From Magnetococcales bacterium (lineage in GTDB: Bacteria; Pseudomonadota; Magnetococcia; Magnetococcales; DC0425bin3): a DNA stretch of 64,000 nucleotides. This document shows, piece after piece, positions 19,301 to 28,811 of this stretch. Position numbers and translations under genes: made by a program. The stretch lies in NCBI GenBank assembly GCA_015229045.1, contig JADGCJ010000001.1, forward strand, positions 62,001-126,000, read 5' to 3'. The notes beneath the pieces were generated by a model. That model did not search any database and had not been told where the DNA came from. It was given only the letters and a program-made list of their open reading frames with translations. Numbering within the stretch: position 1 is the stretch's first letter; the number at the start of each line of letters is the position of its first letter.

Positions 19301-20307
19301 CGCCTGGTCTGGAACTGGAATTACCATCTGCATCGAACAAGCCACCCTCCCTGGCCAGACAGGTGGGCCACCTGCTCGCGACCCCACTCCCGGACCGGCT
19401 ACCGCGTTACCCCCTACGCCACTGGCTGGGCATCGACGATCCTGAATCCATTCCTCTGCTGCGGGATCCGTCCCGGATGGAGGAGCGGAGTCCGGCGGTT
19501 TTTTATTTTCCGGGATGTGGCTGTGAGCGGTTGTTCAGTGACATCGCCTTGGCGGTTTTGGCTTTGTTGTTTCATCATGGCGTACAGGTGGTTTTGCCGC
19601 CGCGTTACACCTGCTGTGGTTTCCCCCAGAGTGCTTCTGGCAACCCGCTCCTGGGACGCCAGATCAGTACTGGCAACCGGGTGTTGTTTCATCGACTGGC
19701 CAACGCCCTGAGCTATTTGTCGATCAAGGAGGTTCTCCTCTCCTGTGGCACCTGCCTGACCCAGTTGCACACCTACGAGTTTGACCGGATTTTTCCCGGA
19801 TGTCGCCTCATGGATTGTCACGAATACCTGTTGGAAAAGGGGTGGTCACTCGCGCAGCCCTCTGCAAAACAGGCGAGAGAAACACCCCTGCTGTTTCATG
19901 ATCCCTGTCACTCGCCCACCCGTTTGCATGCGGGTTCGCAGGTGGTTGAGAAACTCCTCGGAGAGAGGTGTTTTTTGACAGAGCGGTGCTGCGGCGAGGC
20001 GGGAACCTTTGCCGTCAATCGGCCCGATGTGGCTACCCAGACCCGTTATTCTAAACAGGAGAGTTTGCACCGGGCTTTAAGTGAAGCTTCGTCGGCGCTA
20101 ACGAAAAACAACAGCTCCGGCGCACAGGCGCTTTTGCTGACGACCTGCCCATCGTGCTTGCAAGGGCTTTCCCGTTATGCCGAGGCACTGCCGATCCAGG
20201 CGGAATTCCTGGCCGTGGAGTTGGCCAGGCGGAAGTTGGGCGGGGGGTGGCAGGAGAGGTTCGTCGCGCAAATCCGCCAGGGTGGCATCGAACGGGTGCT
20301 GCTTTGA
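16306..20307 (+). CDS. Giant FAD-linked / Fe-S oxidoreductase (DUF3683-FAD oxidase-4Fe4S-CCG fusion)
   Basis: A 1333-aa multidomain enzyme. A DUF3683-type N-terminus is followed by a PCMH FAD-binding domain ([15 protein letters not shown] near 188) and a glycolate/lactate-oxidase-like C-domain ([26 protein letters not shown]). Two ferredoxin clusters come next ([22 protein letters not shown]), then a pair of CCG heterodisulfide-reductase-like domains ([42 protein letters not shown]). The family is thought to oxidise a 2-hydroxyacid and pass electrons through Fe-S centres to the respiratory chain. ATG 16306 (preceded by a TTG codon) is the likely start, with AAGG upstream. Residues around 960-1007 come from an inserted repeat element. 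The long neighbouring hairpin repeats may affect its expression. Confidence 0.9.
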   Translation: MNIREIPYNYTSFSDREVVIRLLGEEMWGYLNQLRSKRNTGRSARMLFEVLGDLWAVSRNPFLQDDLADNPRRLDNLLATLHTRLEQIDARAAGNRLVERLVQESREAIKVFAAHFSQQRRFRQEILYRLGPPITRRDNIDFSGIGRVSQVTDATDWRVEYPTVVLMPDREEELLPLVRGCIDLGLTIIPRGGGTGYTGSGIPLDPQTAVINTEKLDRIGSVTFMHLEGRQEPVATISVGAGAVTRQVAMAAEAVGHLFAVDPTSQQASTIGGNIAMNAGGKKAVLWGTTLDNLLSWRMVMPDGHWLRVTRLNHNLRRIHDQPEAHFRVVRLADDGTTEEGASRILTLPAAEIRKPGLGKDVTNKFLGGLPGVQKEGCDGIVADATFVLHRMPSQKRTVCLEFYGTDLAVSVSAIVEVKNYLDHHPDVVCAGLEHLDERYVRAVGYTPKAPRSGRPKMLLLADLAGEEAAAVERAALHVVQLAVAREGAGFIASSPEARAGFWADRSRVAAIAAHTNAFKINEDVVIPLERLAAYSQGIERINIEQSIRNKVRILAAVREFLLGDRLGRILSTPLESSAEGEAILAGQIKAALDLLGGIEQRWQACLDGLDRPADDPLLPDHLFSSDQRRTHEPLIHVLLRRELLISYRREVERPLKHIFSGEFWSAVRQELDAIHARIRSSRLFVALHMHAGDGNVHTNIPVNSNDYAMLGEADHIVDRIMALARNLGGEISGEHGIGLTKFKYMDPEKLAAFARYKAEVDPQGHFNRGKLLVGSGLERAYTPSLRLVQQEALILRESELGALNDDVRNCLRCGKCKPVCTTHVPRASLLFSPRNKILATGLIIEAFLYEEQTKRGISVHHFDALNDLADHCTICHRCRVPCPVNIDFGRVTIRMRETLQHQNRKRASRAGQLALAFLTLTDPQTIYWSRRTFLEWGYAGQRLAHRWRQRFHPTRAVELCHFQNKKDATLPTFMDGGGLPLPSDHASRCATFTVTKQTPGLELELPSASNKPPSLARQVGHLLATPLPDRLPRYPLRHWLGIDDPESIPLLRDPSRMEERSPAVFYFPGCGCERLFSDIALAVLALLFHHGVQVVLPPRYTCCGFPQSASGNPLLGRQISTGNRVLFHRLANALSYLSIKEVLLSCGTCLTQLHTYEFDRIFPGCRLMDCHEYLLEKGWSLAQPSAKQARETPLLFHDPCHSPTRLHAGSQVVEKLLGERCFLTERCCGEAGTFAVNRPDVATQTRYSKQESLHRALSEASSALTKNNSSGAQALLLTTCPSCLQGLSRYAEALPIQAEFLAVELARRKLGGGWQERFVAQIRQGGIERVLL
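19182..19326 (+). repeat. Family B-like element inserted in frame within the oxidoreductase gene
   Basis: The left edge (TTTCCAGAACAAGAAGGATGCGACG) and right edge (AACAAAGCAGACGCCTGGTCTGGAACTGGAATTA) match both ends of the family B element. The middle matches the non-coding stretch 15999-16063. No stop codon results: the encoded segment ([20 protein letters not shown]... to LELELP) is unlike its surroundings and lies in the linker between the ferredoxin-like and CCG domains, where an insertion would be tolerated. Confidence 0.8.
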
Positions 20308-20315
20308 CACAGAAA

Positions 20316-20414
20316 AAAATCATCGAAAGACCGGGACGGATGCCCGGGAGGAAGGGAATGATTCTTTCCTCCCGGGCAGGATTCGGGGCGGTGCCCCAAT
20401 AGAGTCTTTTTTCT
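20316..20414 (+). terminator. Family A-like double hairpin between convergent genes (copy 5)
   Basis: GAAAGACCGGGACGG is followed by a long hairpin with arms GCCCGGGAGGAA and TTCCTCCCGGGC (about 20342-20381). A smaller GGGGC-GGT-GCCCC hairpin and a T-rich AATAGAGTCTTTTTT come next. Structure and position between two converging genes suit a bidirectional terminator, and the end motifs place it in family A. Confidence 0.7.
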
Positions 20415-20415
20415 C

Positions 20416-22458
20416 CTATACTTTGGCATCGATGGCGAGCAGGTAGCAGACCACTTGCTCGCTGATGGGTTCCACTTTGGTGTACTCTTTTTCGGCTGCC
20501 AGCGGTTCCCCGGCTTCTTTCAGGCGGACGATTTCCTTGATGACGGTGTGCAGCTCGGCGTGAATTTTTTCCATCTCCACCATTTCCGGAAAATGGCCAT
20601 ACTTTTTCAAGCCTTCGCTGTACAACCATTTGCCCAGGTCGCACTCCTTGTGGGAGACCATCTGTCCCAGAGTCAACTTTTCTTTGCCGTCGAGGAAGTC
20701 GCGCATTTTCTGTTTCCAGGCCCGATGCTTGACGATGGCATAGCCAAAATCAGTGTTCCTGGTTTCCACTTGTTTAGGCGCACGACCAGATGGTGTTGCA
20801 CAAGGCAGGGGCGGTGGCAAGGCGGCGGGGGACTTTTTCGCGGCGGCGGGCGCAGGTCTCGATGCAGGCGCAGGTCTCGGCGCCTGCTTTTGCGGTCTGC
20901 CTGTTGCCGGTGGTCTGGGAGCGGGTGCTTTTCGGCCAGCCGTGGGTGCGGAGTGGCGGGCTTGCTGGTCACTCAGACGGAAAAAGCTGACAGCCTCCTG
21001 GAGCGAACTGGACAGCTGATCAAGCTCGTCACAGGAGGCCGACATCTCTTCAGCGGCACCGGCGTTGCTTTGGATGGCGTGATCCAACTGCTGGACCGCC
21101 TGATTGATCTGTTCGGCCCCCTGGAACTGCTCCTGGCTGGCAGCGGCAATCTCTTGGATCAGCTCGGAGGTTTTGCGAATGTCCGGCACCAGTCGATTGA
21201 TGATCCCGCCCGCCTGCTCAGCCACTTCGACGCTGGACGACGAGAGCTGACCGATTTCCCCGGCAGCAGTCTGGCTGCGTTCGGCCAGTTTGCGAACCTC
21301 GGCGGCGACGACAGCAAACCCCTTGCCATGCTCACCGGCCCGGGCTGCCTCGATGGCGGCGTTCAGGGCCAACAGATTGGTTTGGCGGGAGATCTCTTCG
21401 ATGATGGTGATCTTGCCGGCAATCTCGCGCATGGCCGAGACTGCCTTGGAAACGGCTTCGCCCCCCTCAACGGCCTCCTTGGCGGCGGAGTGGGCAATCT
21501 TTTCAGTTGTTTGGGCATTCTCGGCATTTTGTTGAATGTTCGAGATCATCTGTTCCATCGCCGAGGAGGTTTGCTCGATGGCGGCGGCTTGCTGGGTAGC
21601 CTGATCGGCCAGATGGGATGCCGTTGTGCTGATCTCCTGGCCGGTCAGGGCCAAACTGTCCCCCGCGTTCCGAACGAGACCAACTATTTTGGAGAGTTTG
21701 TCGACCATGTGGTTGTTGGCGGTCAGCATGGCGCCGATCTCGTCTCGTGAGGTTACTTCGGCACTTTGATTCAAGTCGCCCTCGGCCAGGCAGGTGGCGA
21801 TCTTGACACCCTGGTCGATGCCCCTGGAGATTTGTCGGGTGATCAAAAGCGCAATCCCTGTTCCCAACAGCACACCCAGGAAAAGGGCCAGCAACATGGT
21901 GTTTTCGATGCTGTGAATGGTGTCAAGGAGGTTGTCCAGACGTACCTTGGCCTGTTCGCTTTGTCCCTTGCGCAACGTTGAGACGTTTTCCTTGATTTTT
22001 TTCGAGGCATCATCGAAGGATGGCATGACGACATTGCCGGCTTCCAGGCCATCCTTGACGTAGATGGCGGCCATGCGCTCGCCAGCCTGATGAAAAGAAG
22101 TAAAAGCTTTTTCCGCATCATCCAATTGGCGAATCAATTCGTTATCACCGCCGCTCTTGGACAGCTCCCGCATCTTGCTCAGATTGCCGTGAAACCTTTC
22201 GGCCGATTTCTGGGCGTCACCGAAGCCCTCCTTGTTGTGGGATGCGGCAACATCCGTCAGGGTTTCTTGCACTTCGGAGGTGGCCAGGACCGTGTCATCG
22301 GCCAAAACGACCATGGGAAGACGTTGATCCCGCAGCTCTGCGGCACGCACCTCTATGCCTGAAATATTTTGATAAATGAGTCCAAAGCCAACACCAAACA
22401 CCACCAATACCGAAAAAAACCCCAGAACGAGCTTGTGGCTGATTTTTAAACCAGACAT
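20416..22458 (-). CDS. Methyl-accepting chemotaxis protein with C-terminal CZB zinc-binding domain
   Basis: A 680-aa receptor. TM1 spans about residues 9-31, a periplasmic four-helix-type domain follows, TM2 is near 188-207, then a HAMP domain. The signalling domain carries the hairpin tip [22 protein letters not shown] Pro/Ala/Lys-rich linker (about 515-580) leads to a C-terminal CZB domain with the conserved H, C and H-x3-H pattern ([44 protein letters not shown]). CZB domains bind zinc and, in known cases, sense hypochlorous acid or zinc levels. The receptor would control CheA; a CheV gene lies about 20 kb away. ATG at 22458. Confidence 0.95.
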   Translation of the reverse strand: MSGLKISHKLVLGFFSVLVVFGVGFGLIYQNISGIEVRAAELRDQRLPMVVLADDTVLATSEVQETLTDVAASHNKEGFGDAQKSAERFHGNLSKMRELSKSGGDNELIRQLDDAEKAFTSFHQAGERMAAIYVKDGLEAGNVVMPSFDDASKKIKENVSTLRKGQSEQAKVRLDNLLDTIHSIENTMLLALFLGVLLGTGIALLITRQISRGIDQGVKIATCLAEGDLNQSAEVTSRDEIGAMLTANNHMVDKLSKIVGLVRNAGDSLALTGQEISTTASHLADQATQQAAAIEQTSSAMEQMISNIQQNAENAQTTEKIAHSAAKEAVEGGEAVSKAVSAMREIAGKITIIEEISRQTNLLALNAAIEAARAGEHGKGFAVVAAEVRKLAERSQTAAGEIGQLSSSSVEVAEQAGGIINRLVPDIRKTSELIQEIAAASQEQFQGAEQINQAVQQLDHAIQSNAGAAEEMSASCDELDQLSSSLQEAVSFFRLSDQQARHSAPTAGRKAPAPRPPATGRPQKQAPRPAPASRPAPAAAKKSPAALPPPLPCATPSGRAPKQVETRNTDFGYAIVKHRAWKQKMRDFLDGKEKLTLGQMVSHKECDLGKWLYSEGLKKYGHFPEMVEMEKIHAELHTVIKEIVRLKEAGEPLAAEKEYTKVEPISEQVVCYLLAIDAKV

Positions 22459-22588
22459 GCGATTCCCCCCTGTGCGTTTAGAGCAGTTGAGCTTTCCGAC
22501 GACATCCCTCTCCGCGATACTACCTGCTCTTTACCGGAAAATAAACCGGGTCATGATGCGCTTGCCCTGCGCCGATCCGGAGTTGAAA

Positions 22589-23572
22589 TCAGCGGTTGAC
22601 ATCGACGATGGTTCTGCCCCGAACCTTGCCATCGAGCAGCCTGGTGGCAAGCGGGATCACTTCCGACAGGCCAATCTCCCGGGCGATCGTTTCCAGCTTT
22701 GCCATGTCCAGATCCCTGGCCAGGCGTTGCCATGCCTCGACGCGCTCTTCGCGGGGGCATGTGACGCTGTCGATGCCGACCAGAGTCACGCCGCGCAGGA
22801 TGAACGGCGCCACCGTGGCGGGGAACGCCATGCCACCTGCCAGGCCACAAGCGGTGACGACGCCTCGATAGCGCATCGTGGCACATACGTTGGCCAGGAC
22901 GTGGTTGCCTACCGCATCGACGGCACCAGCCCAGCGCTCCTTGCCGAGGGGTTTTCCAGGCTTGGAGAACTCCTCGCGATCCAGCACTCTGGCAGCGCCC
23001 AGACCAAGCAGATAGCCGCTCTCCTCCTGCCGTCCCGTCACAGCCACGACGGTGTAACCGAGCCTGGCCAAAAGGAGCACGGCGATGCTGCCAACACCTC
23101 CGGCGGCACCCGTCACGACGATCTCTCCACGATCGGGGGTAACCCCGTGTCGTTCGAGGGCGAGAACGCACAACATGGCTGTATAACCGGCGGTTCCGAT
23201 GGCCATGGCCTCCCTTTGTGTCAGCGTTGCCGGAAGAGGGACAAGCCACTCCCCCTTGAGGCGTGCCCTCTGGGCCAGACCACCCCAGTGGGTCTCACCT
23301 ACCCCCCAGCCATTCAGGATCACGGCGTCGCCAACATGGACTTCCGGGCAGCCCGATTGCGTCACACTCCCGACCAGGTCTATGCCAGGAACCATGGGGA
23401 AGTGGCGCACGACCGGCGATTTGCCGGTGATGGCCAAGGCATCCTTGTAGTTGATGGTCGAGTAGGCGACCTGAACCGTGACATCGCCATCCGGTAACTG
23501 ACTCTCCGCAATCTCTTCCAGGGATGCGAGATGGTTTGCAGCCTCTTTTCTGACCAGGATTCCTTTGAACAT
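22589..23572 (-). CDS. acuI: Acrylyl-CoA reductase AcuI / YhdH-type quinone oxidoreductase
   Basis: A 327-aa zinc-independent medium-chain dehydrogenase starting [20 protein letters not shown]. It shows [19 protein letters not shown], the PGIDLVG motif and the nucleotide-binding [19 protein letters not shown]. Length and motifs match the YhdH/AcuI branch, NADPH-dependent acrylyl-CoA reductases that detoxify acryloyl-CoA. ATG 23572 is preceded by GAGGTGGAG; the frame remains open further upstream but without family similarity. It is not in an obvious operon, so the in vivo substrate is not indicated by neighbours. Confidence 0.92.
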   Translation of the reverse strand: MFKGILVRKEAANHLASLEEIAESQLPDGDVTVQVAYSTINYKDALAITGKSPVVRHFPMVPGIDLVGSVTQSGCPEVHVGDAVILNGWGVGETHWGGLAQRARLKGEWLVPLPATLTQREAMAIGTAGYTAMLCVLALERHGVTPDRGEIVVTGAAGGVGSIAVLLLARLGYTVVAVTGRQEESGYLLGLGAARVLDREEFSKPGKPLGKERWAGAVDAVGNHVLANVCATMRYRGVVTACGLAGGMAFPATVAPFILRGVTLVGIDSVTCPREERVEAWQRLARDLDMAKLETIAREIGLSEVIPLATRLLDGKVRGRTIVDVNR

Positions 23573-23627
23573 GGGGCTCTCCACCTCATCCTTTCCAGGA
23601 GGTTGACCAAAAACCGTTGCGACATCC

Positions 23628-23660
23628 GACACCCTCGACAGGAACACCCTCGACAGGATA
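23628..23660. repeat. Short tandem repeat (ACACCCTCGACAGGA)
   Basis: Two perfect 15-bp copies (ACACCCTCGACAGGA) lie in tandem, with a partial third form, GAACACCCTGG, about 20 bp further on. It lies in the intergenic space upstream of acuI. Confidence 0.6.
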
Positions 23661-23724
23661 CAGGTGAACACCCTGGAGGGAAAGATTTTGTTGATCTCTC
23701 GCTCCCGGCCAATCAGAAGTCATG

Positions 23725-23828
23725 GTCAAACCAAATCCGTTTCGGGATACGTCAATAAAGTCTTTCATGCCAACATTTTTTCCAAACAAGAGAGAGCATG
23801 TGTTCCAAAGTGGGCGCGGTTCAAACCA
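23725..23828 (+). repeat. Family A deletion derivative without hairpin core (copy 9)
   Basis: AAACCAAATCCGTTTCGGGAT is joined almost directly to AATAAAGTCTTTCATGCC and then to TGTTCCAAAGTGGGCGCGGTTCA. The same outer sequences flank copy 2, but here the GGGGCGAAGCCCC core is missing. It occupies most of the 425-bp gap before larC; the rest holds nothing recognisable. Confidence 0.65.
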
Positions 23829-23998
23829 TTCTCATGGATTATCTGGCCCGATTTTGAATGTGTTTTTCTGAATTTCCATGTTTTTTGATGATTCTGGATG
23901 GTATAAGGTCAACATGTCCTCCGTCAAGTCAGTCCAATGGACTGAAAATCGATGCCGATCTCAAACGTGGATCTGGTCAACAAGGGAAGCTGAAAAGT

Positions 23999-25192
23999 AT
24001 GAAGTGGCACTTGCAACTGGATGCTGGAATCTCCGGAGACATGTTTCTGGGCGCCTGTCTGGATTTGGGGGTGGATCGTGAGGAGATGATCCAGGCACTC
24101 AGGGGGCTGGCGCTGCCGCCCTGGACGCTGGAGGTGAGTGAATCCCGGCGTGAAGGCATGCGTGGTCTGCGGGTCGATTTCCAGGTGCCCGATGAGCATG
24201 GGCACCGCCATTTTCCGGAGATCAAGGCCTTGATTCGCAAAGCGGGCTTTGCGGAACCTGTCTGTCAGCGGGCCGAGGCGATTTTTGCCATTCTGGCCGA
24301 AGCGGAAGGGGCCGTGCATGGCCTGCCTCCCGAGGATGTCCATTTCCACGAGGTGGGGGCGATGGATGCCATCCTGGACATATGCGGTGCAGCCTGGGCC
24401 ATCTGGCGTCTGGGGGTGACCGAGGTGAGTGCGGGACCCTTGCAGTGTGGCTCCGGCAGCGTCCATTGCCACCACGGGTACATGCCGGTGCCGGTGCCGG
24501 CTGTCGTGGAGATGGTGCGTCAATACAGGATTCCCATCCAGCCGGAAGCTGTTGCCGGTGAGACGGCCACCCCCACGGGGACGGCCATCCTGGCTCATCT
24601 GGTCAACCGTTTCGCGTCAGGCGGGTTGACCCGCATCGACCGAACCGGCGTTGGCCTGGGAAAACGACATCTCTCCGGGCGGGCCAATGCCCTGCGGATT
24701 CTTGTCGAGGATCAGGACAAAGGAGTATCGCCCGGAGAAGACACGGCGGATCCCTTTCAAGAGCCGGTCACGGTGTTGTCGGCACATGTGGACGACATGA
24801 ATCCCGAGTGGTTTGGCATGCTTTGGGAAAAATTGTTCGAAGCGGGTGCCCTGGATGTGGGCCTGCTCCCCATGACCATGAAAAAGGGTCGCCCGGCAGT
24901 CCGGATTGAGGTGGTGGTGCGACCTGTGGCGGCCGATGCGCTGGCGAAAATACTGCTCAGACACTCGACCACCCTGGGGGTGCGCATTCAGCCCATGCAA
25001 AGGCTGGTTTGGCGTCGGACCCAACGTCTCGTTGCCACGCCCTGGGGGCCTTTGGGTTTGGTCGAGGCGGGGGGGGTGCGCCGCATCGAGTATGAAGATC
25101 TGGCCAATATCGCCCGTCTTCAGGAGTGGTCGATGGCCGAAGCCCAGGACAGGCTCCTGCCTTTTCTGGGTGGGGCATTGGGGGATACATAG
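23999..25192 (+). CDS. larC: Nickel insertion protein LarC (nickel pincer cofactor synthesis)
   Basis: A 397-aa protein starting MKWHLQLDAGISGDMFLGACLDLG, the DUF111/LarC signature. It also contains HFHEVGAMDAILDICGAA, a CHHGYMPVPVPAVVEM His-rich motif and VDDMNPEW. LarC is a CTP-dependent nickel insertase making the Ni-pincer nucleotide of lactate racemase-type enzymes. In some species the gene is split with a programmed frameshift; here it is one continuous frame. ATG 23999 begins the family N-terminus; upstream codons are not family-like. No larA, larB or larE is in the window, so the pathway must be encoded elsewhere or is incomplete. Confidence 0.94.
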   Translation: MKWHLQLDAGISGDMFLGACLDLGVDREEMIQALRGLALPPWTLEVSESRREGMRGLRVDFQVPDEHGHRHFPEIKALIRKAGFAEPVCQRAEAIFAILAEAEGAVHGLPPEDVHFHEVGAMDAILDICGAAWAIWRLGVTEVSAGPLQCGSGSVHCHHGYMPVPVPAVVEMVRQYRIPIQPEAVAGETATPTGTAILAHLVNRFASGGLTRIDRTGVGLGKRHLSGRANALRILVEDQDKGVSPGEDTADPFQEPVTVLSAHVDDMNPEWFGMLWEKLFEAGALDVGLLPMTMKKGRPAVRIEVVVRPVAADALAKILLRHSTTLGVRIQPMQRLVWRRTQRLVATPWGPLGLVEAGGVRRIEYEDLANIARLQEWSMAEAQDRLLPFLGGALGDT

Positions 25193-25197
25193 ATTTT

Positions 25198-25352
25198 GGT
25201 AACCATTCAGCACCCGGCAACGAATCGGGGTCCAGGGGGTTGGCGACCGGACAGGTCCAGGACAGAGTCCTGGTGGGGGTCGGGGCGAAGCCCTGACAAA
25301 GGCTTTCATGTCCAGGACTCTCTTGAAGGGGTACCTGGGTAGTTACCGATTT
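25198..25352 (+). repeat. Family A hairpin repeat, copy 6
   Basis: It starts GTAACCATTCAGCACCCGGC, contains GGTCCAGGGGGTTGG, the GGTCCAGGACAGAGTCCTGG hairpin and CGGGGCGAAGCCCTGA. It ends CTTTCATGTCCAGGACTCTCTTGAAGGGGTACCTGG and then GTAGTTACC. It is the inverse of copy 3 across nearly its full length and sits between converging genes. Confidence 0.85.
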
Positions 25353-25373
25353 TGAATGAATCAGGCTCTGTGT

Positions 25374-26870
25374 TCACATGACGCACCCGGCCGGATCTGC
25401 TGGAGCGGTCTTCAGGGGAGCCACGTCTGGTGGGACCGCCCGATGCGTAGGTGACAACACAGGTATGCTGGTCAGGGTCGCCACCCAAAGGGGGAACCAA
25501 CTGACCATCATGACGAAAAAGTGCGAAACAGGGCGCAAGCTGAGCAAGGCAAACACCTTGTCCAAGACGGGAGTCAACGCCGCCGAGGCCATGAGAATGG
25601 CCAGGAGTGCCCAAAAGGTCGCAGAGGTTCTCTCGTAGCGGGGGTGCAGAAAAAGCAGGGCAGAGACCGGAAGCAGGGTGTAGTAGTGAACCCAGACCAG
25701 AGGAGAGAGACCCAGACTGACCGTGACGCCGATGGACAGTGCAAAATGGGGATCGGTCAGGCAGGTGAGGAGTGTCTGGCGTGGTTTCCCCCTGTGCATG
25801 ATCGCTATCGAGAGGGTTGCAATCAGAAAAACAATAATAAAGCCGGTGCTGATGCTCAATGAAACACCAAAAACCTTGGACAGAAACAGGGTCGTCGAAA
25901 CGTTGCCCTGTGTTCCGGCCAGGTTGAACATGTCTGCATTGCCCGTCTTGAAATAGTGTATCCAGTCCATCCAGATGGTCCAGGAACCAAAACGGAGCAT
26001 GGGAAGCGTCGCTACGGCTCCAACAGGGATCAGCGCCAGGAGAGCAGACTTCAAGGCTGACGCCATGCCGAAACGAGCGACAAGAAACAGTGAAAAGGCC
26101 ATGAAGTAGGCCGCCATCGGTGGCTTCAACAGGGCCAGCGTTGCCAGACAGGTCAATAACAGGGCAGCCTTGACCAGGATACGAAAGGGGATACGGGACT
26201 CCTCACCGGAAATGCCATGGCAGGCCATGTTGCGAGCCAGAAAAAAGGCCATGACCAGTCCAGACATGAGAATAATATTGAAGTTGCCGACACTGACATC
26301 GGACATGGCAGGCAGGTAGGATGATTCAATCAGTATCGAGATCAGGATTGACTGTTTTCTGGAACAGCCGACACTTTGTAAAATCCAAAAAACAACCAAA
26401 AAAGATAGCGAAAACTGTATGCATATGTATAATGTAAGGGCCATGCGATAATCTGAAGGCAACCAGCTGAATATCAGATAGGATAAGGGGGTTGCCTGGA
26501 GTTGCAGGTGTGATCGAAAACCACCTACGTGTCTGGTGATCGGATCGCTGGATTTGGCGGCCTGTTCGCGCAAGATTTGACTGAATTTCTCGTGGTCAAT
26601 GTAGGGATTGTGAACATGACCACACGTCAGGCGGAGTACTTGGCCAACGCCCCAATATTGATAGAAATCGAGACCGCGTGCCCATTTGCTTTGATGGTCA
26701 ATAAAAGAAAAAATCATGGTGATGGTAAGAATCACCAAAATAAAATGTGTGGCACAATGATGTTGTTTGCAGCGGTCGGCAAGGCACGACTCCAGACCGC
26801 TCTGGGCAGAGTGCGCCAGAGGGGCGTTGGCTTCGGCTGGAATCTTTGAAAAAATAGGAGTTTTTCTCAT
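25374..26870 (-). CDS. Membrane glycosyltransferase-like protein (GT87 / DUF2029 type)
   Basis: A 498-aa polytopic protein with about ten membrane segments. An early acidic motif after the first helix, GLDFYQYWGVGQVL, matches the D-x-x-x-Y-W region of GT87 polyprenol-phosphate mannosyltransferases, and several long hydrophobic helices follow. This makes a lipid-linked sugar transferase in the inner membrane plausible, but only the general architecture supports it. The coding sequence looks somewhat AT-richer than neighbouring genes, possibly acquired. It begins 33 bp after the acetyl-CoA hydrolase stop and may be the last gene of that transcript. Confidence 0.72.
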   Translation of the reverse strand: MRKTPIFSKIPAEANAPLAHSAQSGLESCLADRCKQHHCATHFILVILTITMIFSFIDHQSKWARGLDFYQYWGVGQVLRLTCGHVHNPYIDHEKFSQILREQAAKSSDPITRHVGGFRSHLQLQATPLSYLIFSWLPSDYRMALTLYICIQFSLSFLVVFWILQSVGCSRKQSILISILIESSYLPAMSDVSVGNFNIILMSGLVMAFFLARNMACHGISGEESRIPFRILVKAALLLTCLATLALLKPPMAAYFMAFSLFLVARFGMASALKSALLALIPVGAVATLPMLRFGSWTIWMDWIHYFKTGNADMFNLAGTQGNVSTTLFLSKVFGVSLSISTGFIIVFLIATLSIAIMHRGKPRQTLLTCLTDPHFALSIGVTVSLGLSPLVWVHYYTLLPVSALLFLHPRYERTSATFWALLAILMASAALTPVLDKVFALLSLRPVSHFFVMMVSWFPLWVATLTSIPVLSPTHRAVPPDVAPLKTAPADPAGCVM

Positions 26871-26903
26871 CGCATTCCTGAAGTGGCGTTTCGAGATTCC
26901 GCT

Positions 26904-28811
26904 CTATTGAAAATCCATTTGGTAGAAAATGATATCATCCTCGATGCGGCTGGTCAGTTTAAGGCCGCTTTTTTCAAAGACGGCCCGCATGGCACGATTG
27001 GAGACCAGCGTCTCGGCGGTAAATCCGCGAATGCCATTCCGTTTGGCCAGGGTCACCAGGTATTGCATGACAAATTTACCAATGCGACGACCTTGCCAGG
27101 CATCGCGCACGACGAAAGCCACTTCGGCGCGGTTGGTGATGGGATCGAGATAGTAGCCTCCTACGGAGACGATCTGCTCGCCATAAGCCTCCGGAATGAT
27201 GCCCACCAACACCACATCCCGGCGATGATCGATGTAGACAAACTGCTTCAGCTGCTGAAACGTGAAACGCTTTAAATTGCTCATGAAGCGTCGATAAACG
27301 GAGACCTGCGACAGGGAGTAGAGCATCTCCCGGATGGAGAGCTGATCGGTCGGCAGCGAGGGGCGAAAGACGATCTGGGCGCCGTCGTCCAACAGCAGGG
27401 TGGTTTTCAGATCACGCGGGGTGATCAAGGTCTTGCCATCGATTTCGGCCAACTCCGGATGGACATAGTGGCGGCGTATGGCCTCCTGGAGCAACGTCGC
27501 CCGGAAATTGGGATGGGCGATGCTGATCATGGCCATGGTTCGTTCCTGGATGCTCTTGCCGTGCAGATAGGCCACGCCATGTTCGGTGACGACATAGTGG
27601 ACATGGCCGCGTCCCAGGCAGATCCCGGCTCCCTCCCGGAACTGCACGACGATGCGGGAGAGACTTCCGTCATCCGTTGTGGCGGAGAGTGCGACAATGG
27701 ATTTGCCACCCGGGGCACGGGTCGCTCCATGGCTGAAATCGACCAGCCCACCGACACCTGAATGAAAGCGGTCGCTGATGGCATCGGCGCACACCTGTCC
27801 GGTCAGGTCAACCTCCAGGGCGGTATTGATGGCCACCATGTGACGCTGGTGCGCAATGATCGAGGGATCGTTGACATATTCGGTGGGGTGAAAGGCAAAA
27901 AGCGGATTGTTATGGAGGAAATCGAACAGCTTTCTGGTGCCGAGGGCAAAACTGGTGACAACGCGCCCCGGATCGAGGGTTTTGCGGGCGCCGGTGATGC
28001 ACCCTTTGGTCACCAGATCGATCAGGGTGTCGCTGATCATGTCGGAGTGAATGCCCAGGTCGCGCTTGTCGGCGAGAAAGGGCAGAATGGCCTGAGGAAT
28101 CTGGCCCAGCCCCACTTCGATGGTGGCTCCATCCTCGACCAGGGAGGCGACGTGACGGGCGATATCACTGGTGATCACGTCAGGCTGAGCAGGAGGATAC
28201 TCGCGCAGAGGTTCCTCCATGGGTACCAGCCAGTCGAGATCCTGGACGTGCAGGAAACCATCACCCAGGGTGCGTGGCATTTGCGGATTGACCTGGGCAA
28301 TGACCAGGGCGGCGTTGTTGGCGGCGCTTTTCACCACGTCGACGGCAACGCCCAGGCTGACCATGCCGCGCTGATCGGGCGGAGTCACCTGGATCAGGGC
28401 CACATCCAGCGGCATTTGCCGGTTGGCAAACAGCGAAGGAATCTCCGACAACGAGACGGGCGTGTAATCCTCAAGACCCTTGCGCGGCCCGATGTTGGCC
28501 TGGTCGGCGACGTAGAAAGTATTGATGGTAAATATATCTTTCAATTCATTGGTGTTGAAGGGCGAGTCGCCGAGGGTCAGCAGGTGGACGATGTCAATAT
28601 CGGCCAGAGTGCGGCCATAAACGGCCAAAGCGCGTACCAGGGCCTGCGGTTCACCGCAACCCGAGCCGATGAATACCCTCTGACCTGGTTTGATGAAAGA
28701 GACGGCTCGTTCCGGGGTGGTGATCCAGGTGTGACATTTTTCCTGCCATTCCGGATCGTTGTCCATCGACACCGGGCGCGGGAGAGCGGAGATTTCCGGT
28801 TGCGAAGTCAT
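26904..28811 (-). CDS. Acetyl-CoA hydrolase/transferase fused to GNAT acetyltransferase
   Basis: A 635-aa fusion. Residues about 35-455 form an acetyl-CoA hydrolase / 4-hydroxybutyrate CoA-transferase-type domain (GSGCGEPQALVRAL, IEVGLGQIPQAILP, GGLVDFSHGATRAPGGKS, VVTEHGVAYLHGKS). The Glu of EVGLGQIP is the expected catalytic residue. Residues about 480-635 are a GNAT domain with RDAWQGRRIGKFVMQYL as the acetyl-CoA-binding loop. The domain order suggests protein acetylation coupled to CoA metabolism. The start overlaps the stop of the upstream acyl-CoA synthetase by 4 nt, giving tight coupling. Confidence 0.92.
   Translation of the reverse strand: MTSQPEISALPRPVSMDNDPEWQEKCHTWITTPERAVSFIKPGQRVFIGSGCGEPQALVRALAVYGRTLADIDIVHLLTLGDSPFNTNELKDIFTINTFYVADQANIGPRKGLEDYTPVSLSEIPSLFANRQMPLDVALIQVTPPDQRGMVSLGVAVDVVKSAANNAALVIAQVNPQMPRTLGDGFLHVQDLDWLVPMEEPLREYPPAQPDVITSDIARHVASLVEDGATIEVGLGQIPQAILPFLADKRDLGIHSDMISDTLIDLVTKGCITGARKTLDPGRVVTSFALGTRKLFDFLHNNPLFAFHPTEYVNDPSIIAHQRHMVAINTALEVDLTGQVCADAISDRFHSGVGGLVDFSHGATRAPGGKSIVALSATTDDGSLSRIVVQFREGAGICLGRGHVHYVVTEHGVAYLHGKSIQERTMAMISIAHPNFRATLLQEAIRRHYVHPELAEIDGKTLITPRDLKTTLLLDDGAQIVFRPSLPTDQLSIREMLYSLSQVSVYRRFMSNLKRFTFQQLKQFVYIDHRRDVVLVGIIPEAYGEQIVSVGGYYLDPITNRAEVAFVVRDAWQGRRIGKFVMQYLVTLAKRNGIRGFTAETLVSNRAMRAVFEKSGLKLTSRIEDDIIFYQMDFQ

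Noticed and set aside
19182..19326. Considered as a sequencing error or frameshift in the oxidoreductase gene
   Set aside because: The frame is open before, through and after the stretch and downstream CCG motifs are intact, so the insert is compatible with translation.
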